Source: DASSCW01 sp036556325 (GTDB lineage Bacteria > Chloroflexota > Limnocylindria > QHBO01). From it: a stretch of 18,540 bases of DNA. Each line of letters opens with the position of its first letter. Position 1 is the stretch's first letter. Shown in pieces: positions 1 to 6,514 of this stretch. The stretch is taken from contig DATBJR010000140.1 in the NCBI GenBank assembly GCA_036556325.1, positions 1-18,540 on the forward strand, given 5' to 3'. The notes under the pieces are model-generated. The model did no database searches and had not been told where the DNA came from. It worked only from the letters and a program-made list of their open reading frames with translations. The position numbers and the translations under genes were made by a program.

Positions 1-1001
1 ACGTGCGCAACAGCGTCAAGGTCACCATCGACGCGTACGACGGCTCGATCCGGTTGTACATCGTTGACGACCAGGACCCGATCATCGCCGCCTGGGCCAG
101 GATCTTCCCCGAGCTGTTCTCGCCGATGTCGGCCATGAGCGCCGACCTGCGCGCCCACCTGCGCTACCCCGAGGACCTGTTCACCGCCCAGAACCTGCAG
201 TACCAGCTCTACCACGTGCCCGCCACCGAGGCCGGGGCCGAGACGCTGTACTCCAAGCAGGATCGCTGGGCGCTGGCCTCGCAGCAGACCGATGTCGGCG
301 GGCAGACCCAGGTCATCGAGCCGTACTACGTGATCATGAAGCTGCCCGGCCAGGACAGCGCCGAGTTCGTCCTGATCCAGCCGATGGTCACCGCCGGGCG
401 CAACAACATGATCGCCTGGGTGGCGGCCCGCATGGATCCGGGTCACTACGGCGAGCGCATCGCGTTCCGCTTCCCGAGCGACACCAGCACCTTCGGCCCG
501 GCGCAGATCCAGTCGCGCATCAACCAGGACAGCACCGTCTCCGCGCAGTTCACGCTGTGGTCGCAGGCCGGCTCGTCGGTGGTGCGCGGCAACCTGCTGG
601 TGCTGCCGATGGGTGATTCGCTGCTCTACATGGAGCCGATCTTCCTGCGCTCCACGTCGACCAGCCAGCCCGAGTTCAAGCGGGTCATCCTCGCCTCGCA
701 GAACCGGATCGCCTTCGCCGAGACGGTCGACCAGGCGCTCAGCCAGGTCCTGGGCGAGACCAGTGCCCCGCCGCCCGAGGGCGGTGGCGGCGGTGGCGGG
801 CTGCCGGCAGATGTGCCGGGCCTGGTGGCCCGAGCCCAGCAGCTGTACGCGGAGGCGCAGCAGGCGCTGGCCAGCGGCGACCTGGGCACCTACCAGGCGC
901 GGCTGAACGAGCTGGCGCCGATCCTCGAGCGGCTGGCCGAGCTGACCGGCGCCTCGCCTCAGCCCTCGCCGACAGAGCCGGCCGCCAGCCCGACACCGTA
1001 G
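1..1001 (+). CDS. UPF0182 family membrane protein, C-terminal part (5' truncated)
   Basis: This is the C-terminal third of a UPF0182 (PF03699) protein, a large multi-span membrane protein family of unknown function. The reading frame is open from the first bases of the window, so the gene begins upstream; the GTG at 3 is an internal Val codon, not a start. Family hallmarks are visible: VRNSVKVTIDAYDG at the beginning, then DPIIAAWARIFPELF, LRAHLRYPEDLF, EPYYVIMKLPGQD, GNLLVLPMGDSLLYMEPIFL and IAFAETVDQALSQVLG. These lie in the soluble domain after the membrane spans. A run of seven glycines (about residues 262-268 counted from base 3) links it to a helical tail (about 280-315) rich in Ala/Gln/Leu, a common C-terminal arrangement in this family, and then a Pro/Ser-rich end. 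The stop TAG lies three bases before the purD start, so the two are probably co-transcribed. The family assignment is firm; the function is unknown. Confidence 0.93.
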   Translation, partial: VRNSVKVTIDAYDGSIRLYIVDDQDPIIAAWARIFPELFSPMSAMSADLRAHLRYPEDLFTAQNLQYQLYHVPATEAGAETLYSKQDRWALASQQTDVGGQTQVIEPYYVIMKLPGQDSAEFVLIQPMVTAGRNNMIAWVAARMDPGHYGERIAFRFPSDTSTFGPAQIQSRINQDSTVSAQFTLWSQAGSSVVRGNLLVLPMGDSLLYMEPIFLRSTSTSQPEFKRVILASQNRIAFAETVDQALSQVLGETSAPPPEGGGGGGGLPADVPGLVARAQQLYAEAQQALASGDLGTYQARLNELAPILERLAELTGASPQPSPTEPAASPTP

Positions 1002-1004
1002 CGG

Positions 1005-2282
1005 GTGGAGATCCTGGTCCTGGGCTCCGGCGCACGCGAGCATGCGCTCGCCTGGCGCCTGGCCCGGGACGATGGCGTGCGTCGTGTGCGGATTGCGCCG
1101 GGCAACGGCGGCACACCGGCCGTGGCCGAGACCGTCGTCGACCTGGACCCGGCCGATCCGGCGGCGGTGGCGCGGCATGCGGCCCGCGAGCGCTACGACC
1201 TGGTGGTGATCGGTCCCGAGGCGCCGCTTGCCGCCGGCGTGGCCGATGCCCTGGCCGCCGCCTCCATCCCGGCCTTCGGGCCCAGCCGCGCGGCTGCCCG
1301 GCTGGAGTCGTCGAAGGCGTTTGCCAAGGACGCGATGCGGCGGGCCGGTGTGCCGACCGCGGCCAGTGCCACGTTCGCTGATGCGGACGCGGCGCTGACG
1401 TACCTCCGGACGCTCGACGCGCCGCCGGTCGTCAAGGCCGACTGGCTGGCCGCGGGCAAGGGCGTGGTGGTGGCGGAGACGGTCGAAGAGGCGGAAGCCG
1501 CCATCCGCTCCCTGCTGGACGGCGCCGTGCCGGGTGCGACGGTGATGCTGGAGGAGCGGCTGACGGGGCGCGAGGTATCGGCCTTTGGGCTGGTGTCGGG
1601 CCAGGTCGTGGTGCCGCTGGCCGCGGCGTGTGACTACAAGCGGCGGGGGGACGGGGACGTCGGTCCCAACACCGGCGGCATGGGCGCCTACACGCCGGTG
1701 CCTTGGTTCGGTCCGCGCGAGCTGGAGGAGGTCAGCGCGACCGTGTTCGAGCCGATCGCCTGGCGCCTGGCCCGCGACGGCATCCCGTACCGCGGCGTGC
1801 TTTACGCCGGCCTGATGCTGACGGCGCAGGGGCCGATGGTGCTGGAGTTCAACGCACGCTTCGGCGACCCGGAGGCGCAGGTGCTGCTGCCGATGCTGGA
1901 CGGCGAGCTGGCCACCGCCATGCTCGGTGTCGCCACCGGGGATCGCGGGCAGATGGATGGCATGCTGGCGATGCGGCCCGGCGCGGCGGTGGGCGTGGTC
2001 CTTGCCGCGGAGGGGTATCCCGATGCGGTCGTGACCGGCCGTCCACTGCGCGGCGTGGACCCGTCAGGCCGCGACGACGACGGCCCGTCCCTCTGCTTCC
2101 ACGCGGCCACGCGCGTCACGGCCGTGGGCCACGAGACGACTGGCGGTCGGGTGGTGACCTTCGTCGGCCTGGGCGACGATCTGGCGGCCGCGCGCGAGGT
2201 GGCCTACCGGGGGATCGCCGGCGCCGAGCTGGAGGGCGGGCAGTACCGCGCCGACATCGCCCTGCGCGAGGTCGGACAGTGA
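1005..2282 (+). CDS. purD: Phosphoribosylamine-glycine ligase (GAR synthetase)
   Basis: PurD joins phosphoribosylamine and glycine, using ATP, to make GAR, the second step of purine synthesis. The 425-residue length is normal for the monofunctional bacterial enzyme. The GTG start gives MEILVLGSGAREHALAW, the classic N-domain. Next come PEAPLAAGVADAL (71-83), the ATP-grasp segment with SSKAFAKD (102-109), KADWLAAGKGV (145-154), MLEERLTGREVSAFGL (181-196) and GDGDVGPNTGGMGAYTP (215-231). LEFNARFGDPEAQ supplies the metal/ATP site near residue 285-297, and a C-domain ends in GGQYRADIALREVG. One oddity: residue 147 is Trp (TGG at 1443-1445) where the family normally has Gly (KADGLAAGKG). The gene starts three bases after the UPF0182 stop. 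Its end overlaps the next gene by four bases (GTGA, 2279-2282), which implies translational coupling. Confidence 0.97.
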   Translation: MEILVLGSGAREHALAWRLARDDGVRRVRIAPGNGGTPAVAETVVDLDPADPAAVARHAARERYDLVVIGPEAPLAAGVADALAAASIPAFGPSRAAARLESSKAFAKDAMRRAGVPTAASATFADADAALTYLRTLDAPPVVKADWLAAGKGVVVAETVEEAEAAIRSLLDGAVPGATVMLEERLTGREVSAFGLVSGQVVVPLAAACDYKRRGDGDVGPNTGGMGAYTPVPWFGPRELEEVSATVFEPIAWRLARDGIPYRGVLYAGLMLTAQGPMVLEFNARFGDPEAQVLLPMLDGELATAMLGVATGDRGQMDGMLAMRPGAAVGVVLAAEGYPDAVVTGRPLRGVDPSGRDDDGPSLCFHAATRVTAVGHETTGGRVVTFVGLGDDLAAAREVAYRGIAGAELEGGQYRADIALREVGQ

Positions 2283-3226
2283 CGCCCAGGCCGTTCCGCT
2301 TCCTGGCCGGGGCCACCGAGCCGATGGCGGCGCGCGACTTCGCCGAGCGCATCCGACGTGCGGAGGCGGCCGGCTTCGACACCATCGTCTTTCCCGATCA
2401 CGTCGTGCCGCAGCTGGCCCCAGTACCGGCCATGGCCATGGTGGCGACCCTGTCGGATCGGCTGCGGGTGGCGCCGTTCGTGATCAACAACGACCTGCGC
2501 CATCCCGCCGTGCTTGGCCACGACCTGGCGACGGTCGACCTGCTGTCGGACGGGCGGCTGGACGTCGCCATCGGCGCCGGCTGGAATCGGTCGGAGTACG
2601 ACGCCATGGGCCTCGCCTATGACGCGCCGGGCACGCGGATCGACCGGCTGGCGGAAGCCGTCACGGTGCTGAAGGGCTACTTCGGCGACGAGCCGTTCAG
2701 CTTCGCGGGCGAGCACTACGCGATCACCGAGCTCGACGGCTGGCCCAAGCCCGTCCAGCGCCCGCACCCGCCGTTCATGATCGGCGGCGGCGGGAAGCGC
2801 GTGCTGCAGCTGGCCGCGCGCGAGGCCCAGATCGTGGGCCTGGCGCCGCGGGCGGGCCGCGATGGACGCGGGGACAACGCGTCCCTCTCCTGGGCCGCGA
2901 CCGTCGAGAAGATCGGCTGGGTGCGCGAGGCGGCCGGCGAGCGCTTCGGCAGCCTCGAGCTGAACGTCTATCCGTCGCGAGTGGCGCCGCAGATCACCGA
3001 CGATGCGCGGGCGGCGCTGCGCGAGGCCGCCGACGAGATCGGGGTCAGGGCCGGCGACCGCCCGGACGAGGCGCTGCTGCGTGACTCGCCGCACATCTGG
3101 ATCGGCTCGTTGGACGAGCTGACCGACAAGGCGCTGCGGCTCCGCGCCGAGCTGGGGGTCACGTCGCTGATGCTCGGCGAGGTGGACGAGCTGGCGCCGC
3201 TGGTCGGACGCCTGGCCGGGGGCTAA
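2279..3226 (+). CDS. LLM-class (probably F420-dependent) oxidoreductase
   Basis: This is a 315-residue luciferase-like monooxygenase-fold protein, most like the TIGR03621 / MSMEG_2516-type group of F420-dependent oxidoreductases. The start is the GTG at 2279, overlapping the purD stop as GTGA. Although the frame is open far upstream, the upstream part is only purD in another frame. Visible features are PFRFLAGATEP at the N-terminus, GFDTIVFPDHV (32-42), LATVDLLSDGRLDVAIGAGWNRSEYDA (split over 83-109; a cofactor-site region typical of the fold), WPKPVQRPHPPFMIGGGGKRVL (155-176) and a C-terminal helix. Cytosolic; no signal or membrane segment. The substrate cannot be inferred, and F420 versus FMN use is a family-level guess. 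Coupling to purD may be positional only. The stop codon overlaps that of the convergent DUF1003 gene. Confidence 0.88.
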   Translation: MTPRPFRFLAGATEPMAARDFAERIRRAEAAGFDTIVFPDHVVPQLAPVPAMAMVATLSDRLRVAPFVINNDLRHPAVLGHDLATVDLLSDGRLDVAIGAGWNRSEYDAMGLAYDAPGTRIDRLAEAVTVLKGYFGDEPFSFAGEHYAITELDGWPKPVQRPHPPFMIGGGGKRVLQLAAREAQIVGLAPRAGRDGRGDNASLSWAATVEKIGWVREAAGERFGSLELNVYPSRVAPQITDDARAALREAADEIGVRAGDRPDEALLRDSPHIWIGSLDELTDKALRLRAELGVTSLMLGEVDELAPLVGRLAGG

Positions 3227-3696
3227 GCGCCCGGCTGCTCGCCGCCGGACTCCAGCCGCCCGACGATCCGCTGCTCCAGGGCCAGGATCCGTTCCTCCAG
3301 CCGCTCCACGTGCTCCAGGATCTGCCGGTTGCCGCGCAGCAGCTCCTCGTTCTGCCGCTCCTCGACGTCTGCCTCGCTGGCGGCGTGCTCGAGCGTGAGG
3401 CGGTCACGGACGGCGGCGCGATTGCCGGCCAGCAGGATGAGCGGCGCCGCATAGGCGGCCTGGGTCGAGAAGGCGAGGTTGAGGAGGATGAACGGGTATG
3501 GGTCGAAGTGGAGCAGCACGATGACGTTGCCCACGATCCAGGCCAGCACGACCAGGGTCTGCAGCACGATGAAGCGCCAGCTGCCCATGAAGCCGGTGAT
3601 GGCGTCGGCGATCCGTGCGCCGAAAGGCGCCTCGGCCACGAGCTTGACGTTGACGGGATGGCGATAGGCGCCCGGATCGCGGGACGTGCGCGGCAT
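3223..3696 (-). CDS. DUF1003 membrane protein
   Basis: This is a 157-residue inner-membrane protein of the DUF1003 family (PF06210), function unknown. Residues 37-100 are diagnostic: FMGSWRFIVLQTLVVLAW, then FDPYPFILLNLAFSTQAAYA, then PLILLAGNRAAVRDR. They form two membrane helices (about 41-63 and 68-91). The tail from about 108 to 148 is heptad-like and rich in Glu/Arg/Leu, a likely cytoplasmic coiled coil. I place the start at the ATG at 3696 because GGAGG lies five bases upstream of it. An upstream in-frame ATG at 3732 would add 12 residues (MRASRPVALEGP) but has no ribosome site and lies inside a palindrome. The gene is divergent from purE. Its TAG overlaps the TAA of the oxidoreductase, so no conventional terminator fits between them. 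Confidence 0.9.
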   Translation of the reverse strand: MPRTSRDPGAYRHPVNVKLVAEAPFGARIADAITGFMGSWRFIVLQTLVVLAWIVGNVIVLLHFDPYPFILLNLAFSTQAAYAAPLILLAGNRAAVRDRLTLEHAASEADVEERQNEELLRGNRQILEHVERLEERILALEQRIVGRLESGGEQPGA

Positions 3697-3724
3697 GGGA
3701 CCCTCCAAGGCGACGGGGCGGGAC

Positions 3725-3741
3725 GCGCGCATGATGCGCGC
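3725..3741. promoter_or_regulatory. 17-bp perfect palindrome in the DUF1003/purE divergent region
   Basis: GCGCGCAT-G-ATGCGCGC is a perfect inverted repeat with 8-bp arms and a one-base centre. It lies about 13-29 bases upstream of the likely purE -10 box, so it covers the expected -35 position, and it sits just upstream of the DUF1003 ribosome site. It could be an operator for a dimeric repressor acting on both genes. GC-rich DNA makes alternating GC arms commoner by chance, so the function is inferred. Confidence 0.35.
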
Positions 3742-3753
3742 CCGCGCACTGGC

Positions 3754-3759
3754 TAGACT
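3754..3759 (+). promoter_or_regulatory. Likely -10 box of purE (TAGACT), leaderless spacing
   Basis: TAGACT, preceded by GGC, fits the TANNNT -10 consensus. It ends seven bases before the purE GTG, so transcription would start at or next to the start codon. There is no Shine-Dalgarno sequence. The same CTANNNT motif recurs before purB, before a GTG upstream of purF, and upstream of the zinc-ribbon/purL operon. No recognisable -35 box. Confidence 0.55.
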
Positions 3760-3766
3760 CCCCGAC

Positions 3767-4261
3767 GTGACCGACCCAGCCCGGGTGGCCGTGATCTGCG
3801 GCTCCCGTTCCGACCTGCCCGCCCTGAAGGGTTGCTTCGACGTGCTGGACAGCTACGCCATCGGCTGGGAGGCGTCGGTCATCAGCGCCCACCGTCAGCC
3901 GGAGGCGCTGCGCGCCTACGTCGCCGAGGCGGAGGGCCGTGGCGTGCAGCTGTTCATCGGGGCCGCGGGCCTGGCCGCCCATCTGCCGGGCGTGCTGGCC
4001 AGCATGACCGCCAGGCCCGTGATCGGGATTCCGCTCGACGGCGGCGCCCTGGGCGGAGCCGACGCCCTCTACTCGATCGTGCAGATGCCGCCCGGCGTGC
4101 CGGTGGCGGCGGTGGCCATCGGCTCAGCCGGCGCCAAGAACGCCGGCCACCTGGCGGCGCGCATCCTCGGCCTGGCCGATGCGGACCTGGCCGAACGGAT
4201 CGACGGCTTCCGGGGGCAGCAGGCAGCCGGCGCCGAGGTCGGGATCGACCCCCGGGCCTAG
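3767..4261 (+). CDS. purE: N5-carboxyaminoimidazole ribonucleotide mutase
   Basis: PurE rearranges N5-CAIR to CAIR. The protein is 164 residues, typical for the class. I chose the GTG at 3767, giving VTDPARVAVICGSRSD, because a -10-like box sits just upstream and the conserved fold starts there; the frame is open back to 3686 without homology. Motifs: CGSRSD (11-16), VISAHRQPEALRAYV (38-52), GAAGLAAHLPG (65-75, containing the conserved His72) and LYSIVQMPPGVPVAAVAIGSAGAKNA (split across 101-126). It resembles class I PurE, but the usual SAHRTP and GAGGAAHLPG are altered to SAHRQP and GAAGLAAHLPG. Class I enzymes normally work with PurK, which is not in the window. The TAG stop shares CTAG with the stop of the convergent membrane protein. 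Confidence 0.94.
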   Translation: MTDPARVAVICGSRSDLPALKGCFDVLDSYAIGWEASVISAHRQPEALRAYVAEAEGRGVQLFIGAAGLAAHLPGVLASMTARPVIGIPLDGGALGGADALYSIVQMPPGVPVAAVAIGSAGAKNAGHLAARILGLADADLAERIDGFRGQQAAGAEVGIDPRA

Positions 4262-5145
4262 CTCTCGCCCGGAGTCGAGATCCGCGCGCTCAGGAACCCG
4301 AGCGCAACCCCCAGCAGGCCAAGCAGCTCGGCGTAGCCCGTCCAGCCGATCCAGTCCATCCAGCCGATGCCGATGACCTGCCGTGATGCGAGCAGGGCGC
4401 CGCCCTCGCCGGCGATGGATGCGATCGCGACTGTCAGCGCGCCACCCGCGATCAGGAATTCGGGGACGAAGTAGTGCCGGGGAGCGGCCCAGACTGCGGC
4501 GAGGGCCAGAACGGCCATCAGGCCGGCGCCGACCGTGAACGCGAAGTTGGCGACCAGCAGCGCGCCTGAAAACGGCTCGGTGACCTCCAGGGCGTACGTG
4601 ACTCGTATCGCGTCGATCGCGAGGAGCAGCCGCACGGTCATCACGACGGCCGCCAATATCGCCACGCTGGCGATGGCGGCCAGCCGTCGTGCGCTGTGGC
4701 CGGGAGCTGGTGCCGCTCGCCAGATGCCGACCGCCGCGAACAGCGGTCCGAACGGCAGGGCCAGGGTGGCCAGCACCGGCAGCACGTCAGCGCTGACCGA
4801 CGCGCCCGCGGTCGCCGGCGGTTCGGGGGGCCACGTCAGCCCGAGCCAGAGCTCGGTGCCTGCGTCGAGCGTCGCGGCGATGGCGAAGGCAATGGCAGCG
4901 GCCACCAGCCAGGGCCGGCCCGCCGGCCAGCGATCCCAGCCGACGATGATGGCTGCGCCGAGGACGAACGGCATCGCGTCGCGCAGCTCGAAGGCGACGC
5001 GCGAGACGCTGATGTCGAGGTAGCCGCCCGTCATCCGCTGCGCGGCGAAGCCGATCAGGACGTGGACCACGGCGGCGGCGAGCAGGACCAGGGCGAGGCG
5101 GGGCAGCGGCGGGATGGCGAGGCGGGCCCGGGCGCGGGCGGTCAC
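4258..5145 (-). CDS. Multi-span membrane protein, unknown function
   Basis: I do not recognise this family. The 295-residue product is strongly hydrophobic with about eight predicted membrane helices (roughly 13-36, 56-71, 78-95, 118-143, 152-175, 195-220, 225-250, 268-286). It has a basic N-terminus (MTARARARLAIPPLPRL) and a short polar C-terminus. The start is the GTG at 5145. Upstream on the same strand are TTGACG (5180-5175), a 17-base spacer, GACGAT (5157-5152) and six bases to the GTG, which looks like a promoter for a nearly leaderless mRNA. The same frame stays open far upstream to 7449, but that stretch is antisense to purB and its neighbour and is Pro/Ser/Arg-rich noise. The gene is divergent from purB and convergent with purE. 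A transporter or sensor role is possible, but nothing specific supports it. Confidence 0.72.
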   Translation of the reverse strand: MTARARARLAIPPLPRLALVLLAAAVVHVLIGFAAQRMTGGYLDISVSRVAFELRDAMPFVLGAAIIVGWDRWPAGRPWLVAAAIAFAIAATLDAGTELWLGLTWPPEPPATAGASVSADVLPVLATLALPFGPLFAAVGIWRAAPAPGHSARRLAAIASVAILAAVVMTVRLLLAIDAIRVTYALEVTEPFSGALLVANFAFTVGAGLMAVLALAAVWAAPRHYFVPEFLIAGGALTVAIASIAGEGGALLASRQVIGIGWMDWIGWTGYAELLGLLGVALGFLSARISTPGES

Positions 5146-5151
5146 GGCGGC

Positions 5152-5180
5152 ATCGTCGGCAGCCCAGGGCCGGGCGTCAA
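5152..5180 (-). promoter_or_regulatory. Likely promoter of the minus-strand membrane protein
   Basis: Read on the minus strand this is TTGACG (5180-5175), a 17-base spacer, then GACGAT (5157-5152), six bases before the GTG at 5145. It is the best -35/-10 pair seen in the window. It overlaps the upstream region of the divergent purB promoter, so the two genes could share regulation. Confidence 0.45.
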
Positions 5181-5193
5181 TCCCTGATCCGCC

Positions 5194-5199
5194 TATCCT
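5194..5199 (+). promoter_or_regulatory. Likely -10 box of the purB operon (TATCCT), leaderless spacing
   Basis: TATCCT, preceded by C, lies six bases upstream of the purB GTG, with no ribosome site between. The spacing puts the transcript start at the initiation codon. It probably drives the six-gene unit purB to purQ. No clear -35 box. Confidence 0.55.
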
Positions 5200-5205
5200 G
5201 TCGAG

Positions 5206-6513
5206 GTGATCGACCGCTACGCGCTGCCGGAGCTGCGCGAGCTCTTCGGCGAGCGGCGCAAGCTCCAGCTGTGGTTGCGGATCGAGCTGCTGGCCGCCGA
5301 AGCCCTGGCGGCCGCTGGCGTCATCCCGGCCGGTGACTGGGAGCGCATCCGCAGCGAGCTCGGGGCTGGCGACGTCGACCCGGATCGGGCGCGCGAGATC
5401 GAGCAGGAGTCCCAGCACGACGTGATCGCCTTCCTGCGCAGCGTCACGGAGCGGATGGGGGCGGAGGGGCGGTGGCTGCACTACGGGCTCACCAGCTCGG
5501 ACGTGCTCGATACCGCCACCGCCGTGGTGCTGCGCGACGCGACCGCGGTGGTCGAGGCGGAGCTGGCCCGGCTGCTCCAGGTCGTCCAGCGGCTGGCGCT
5601 GCAGCATCGGTCGACGCCCATGGTCGGCCGCAGCCATGGGATTCATGCCGAGCCGATCACCTTCGGCTTCAAGGCCGCCGGCTGGTACACCGAGCTCCGG
5701 CGGGATGCCGCGCGGCTGGCGCGGGCGCGCGAGGGGATCGCCGTCGGCAAGATCTCCGGCGCAGTCGGCACCCATGCCAACATCGGCGCCGAGGTCGAGC
5801 GCCACGTCTGCGAGGCGCTGGGCCTCGCCCCGGATCCGGCCGCCACCCAGGTTGTCAGCCGCGACCGCCATGCCGAGCTGCTGACTGCGCTCGCCATCCT
5901 GGGCGGGACGCTGGAGCGCATCAGTGTCGAGGTGCGGCACCTCCAGCGCACCGAGGTGAGCGAGGCCTTCGAGCCGTTTGGCGGCGGCCAGCAGGGCAGC
6001 AGCGCCATGCCCCACAAGCGCAACCCGATCCTCACCGAGCGGGTCACCGGCCTGGCACGCCTGCTTCGCGCCGATGCGCTCACCGGCCTCGAGAACATGG
6101 CGCTCTGGCATGAGCGCGACATCAGCCACTCCAGCGCCGAGCGGTTCGTCTTCGAGCGTGCGCTGGGCGTGGCCGCCTACGCCACCCGCACGCTGGCCGG
6201 CGTGCTCGACGGCCTGGAGGTCGATGCCGAGCGCATGGCGGCCAACCTGGACCTCCTGGGCGGAATGGTCTACTCGGAGGCGCTTCTGCTGGCGATGATC
6301 GCCAAGGGTGCCGGCCGCCAGGAGGCGTACCGGCTGGTACAGGGCGCCGCCAAGCGGGCCTGGGGCCGGCCCGCTGCCTTCCGCGAGGAGGTGCTCGACG
6401 ACCCGGGTATCGCGGAGTGGCTGAGCGCCGATGAGGTGGCGAGCGCGATGGACCTGGACCACCACCTGGCGGGCATCGAGGCCACCTACCGCGCCCTCGA
6501 CCTGGAGGGCTAG
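5206..6513 (+). CDS. purB: Adenylosuccinate lyase
   Basis: PurB removes fumarate from SAICAR to give AICAR and from adenylosuccinate to give AMP. At 435 residues it is the usual bacterial size. The superfamily signature GSSAMPHKRNP lies at 264-274 with the mobile-loop serines 265/266. QHDVIAF (70-76), YGLTSSDVLDTA (93-104) and GRSHGIHAEPITFGFK (141-156) provide the other active-site histidines and the substrate loop. The N-terminus MIDRYALPELRELFGERRKLQLWLRIE, split here as MIDRYALPEL and RELFGERRKL, matches the family start exactly, so the GTG at 5206 is secure. It is the first gene of a run in which every following gene starts within one base of, or overlaps, its predecessor. Confidence 0.98.
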   Translation: MIDRYALPELRELFGERRKLQLWLRIELLAAEALAAAGVIPAGDWERIRSELGAGDVDPDRAREIEQESQHDVIAFLRSVTERMGAEGRWLHYGLTSSDVLDTATAVVLRDATAVVEAELARLLQVVQRLALQHRSTPMVGRSHGIHAEPITFGFKAAGWYTELRRDAARLARAREGIAVGKISGAVGTHANIGAEVERHVCEALGLAPDPAATQVVSRDRHAELLTALAILGGTLERISVEVRHLQRTEVSEAFEPFGGGQQGSSAMPHKRNPILTERVTGLARLLRADALTGLENMALWHERDISHSSAERFVFERALGVAAYATRTLAGVLDGLEVDAERMAANLDLLGGMVYSEALLLAMIAKGAGRQEAYRLVQGAAKRAWGRPAAFREEVLDDPGIAEWLSADEVASAMDLDHHLAGIEATYRALDLEG

Positions 6514-6514
6514 C

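Noticed and set aside
781..802. GGC/GGT-rich repeat as a possible tandem repeat element
   Set aside because: It simply encodes the polyglycine linker of the UPF0182 protein.
1703..2278. 192-codon N-terminal extension of the oxidoreductase
   Set aside because: It overlaps purD in another frame and is Arg/Gly-rich. The conserved protein begins at the GTG at 2279.
2204..3094. 296-codon minus-strand open frame across the oxidoreductase
   Set aside because: Its composition is that of a codon shadow, and the plus-strand LLM protein explains the region.
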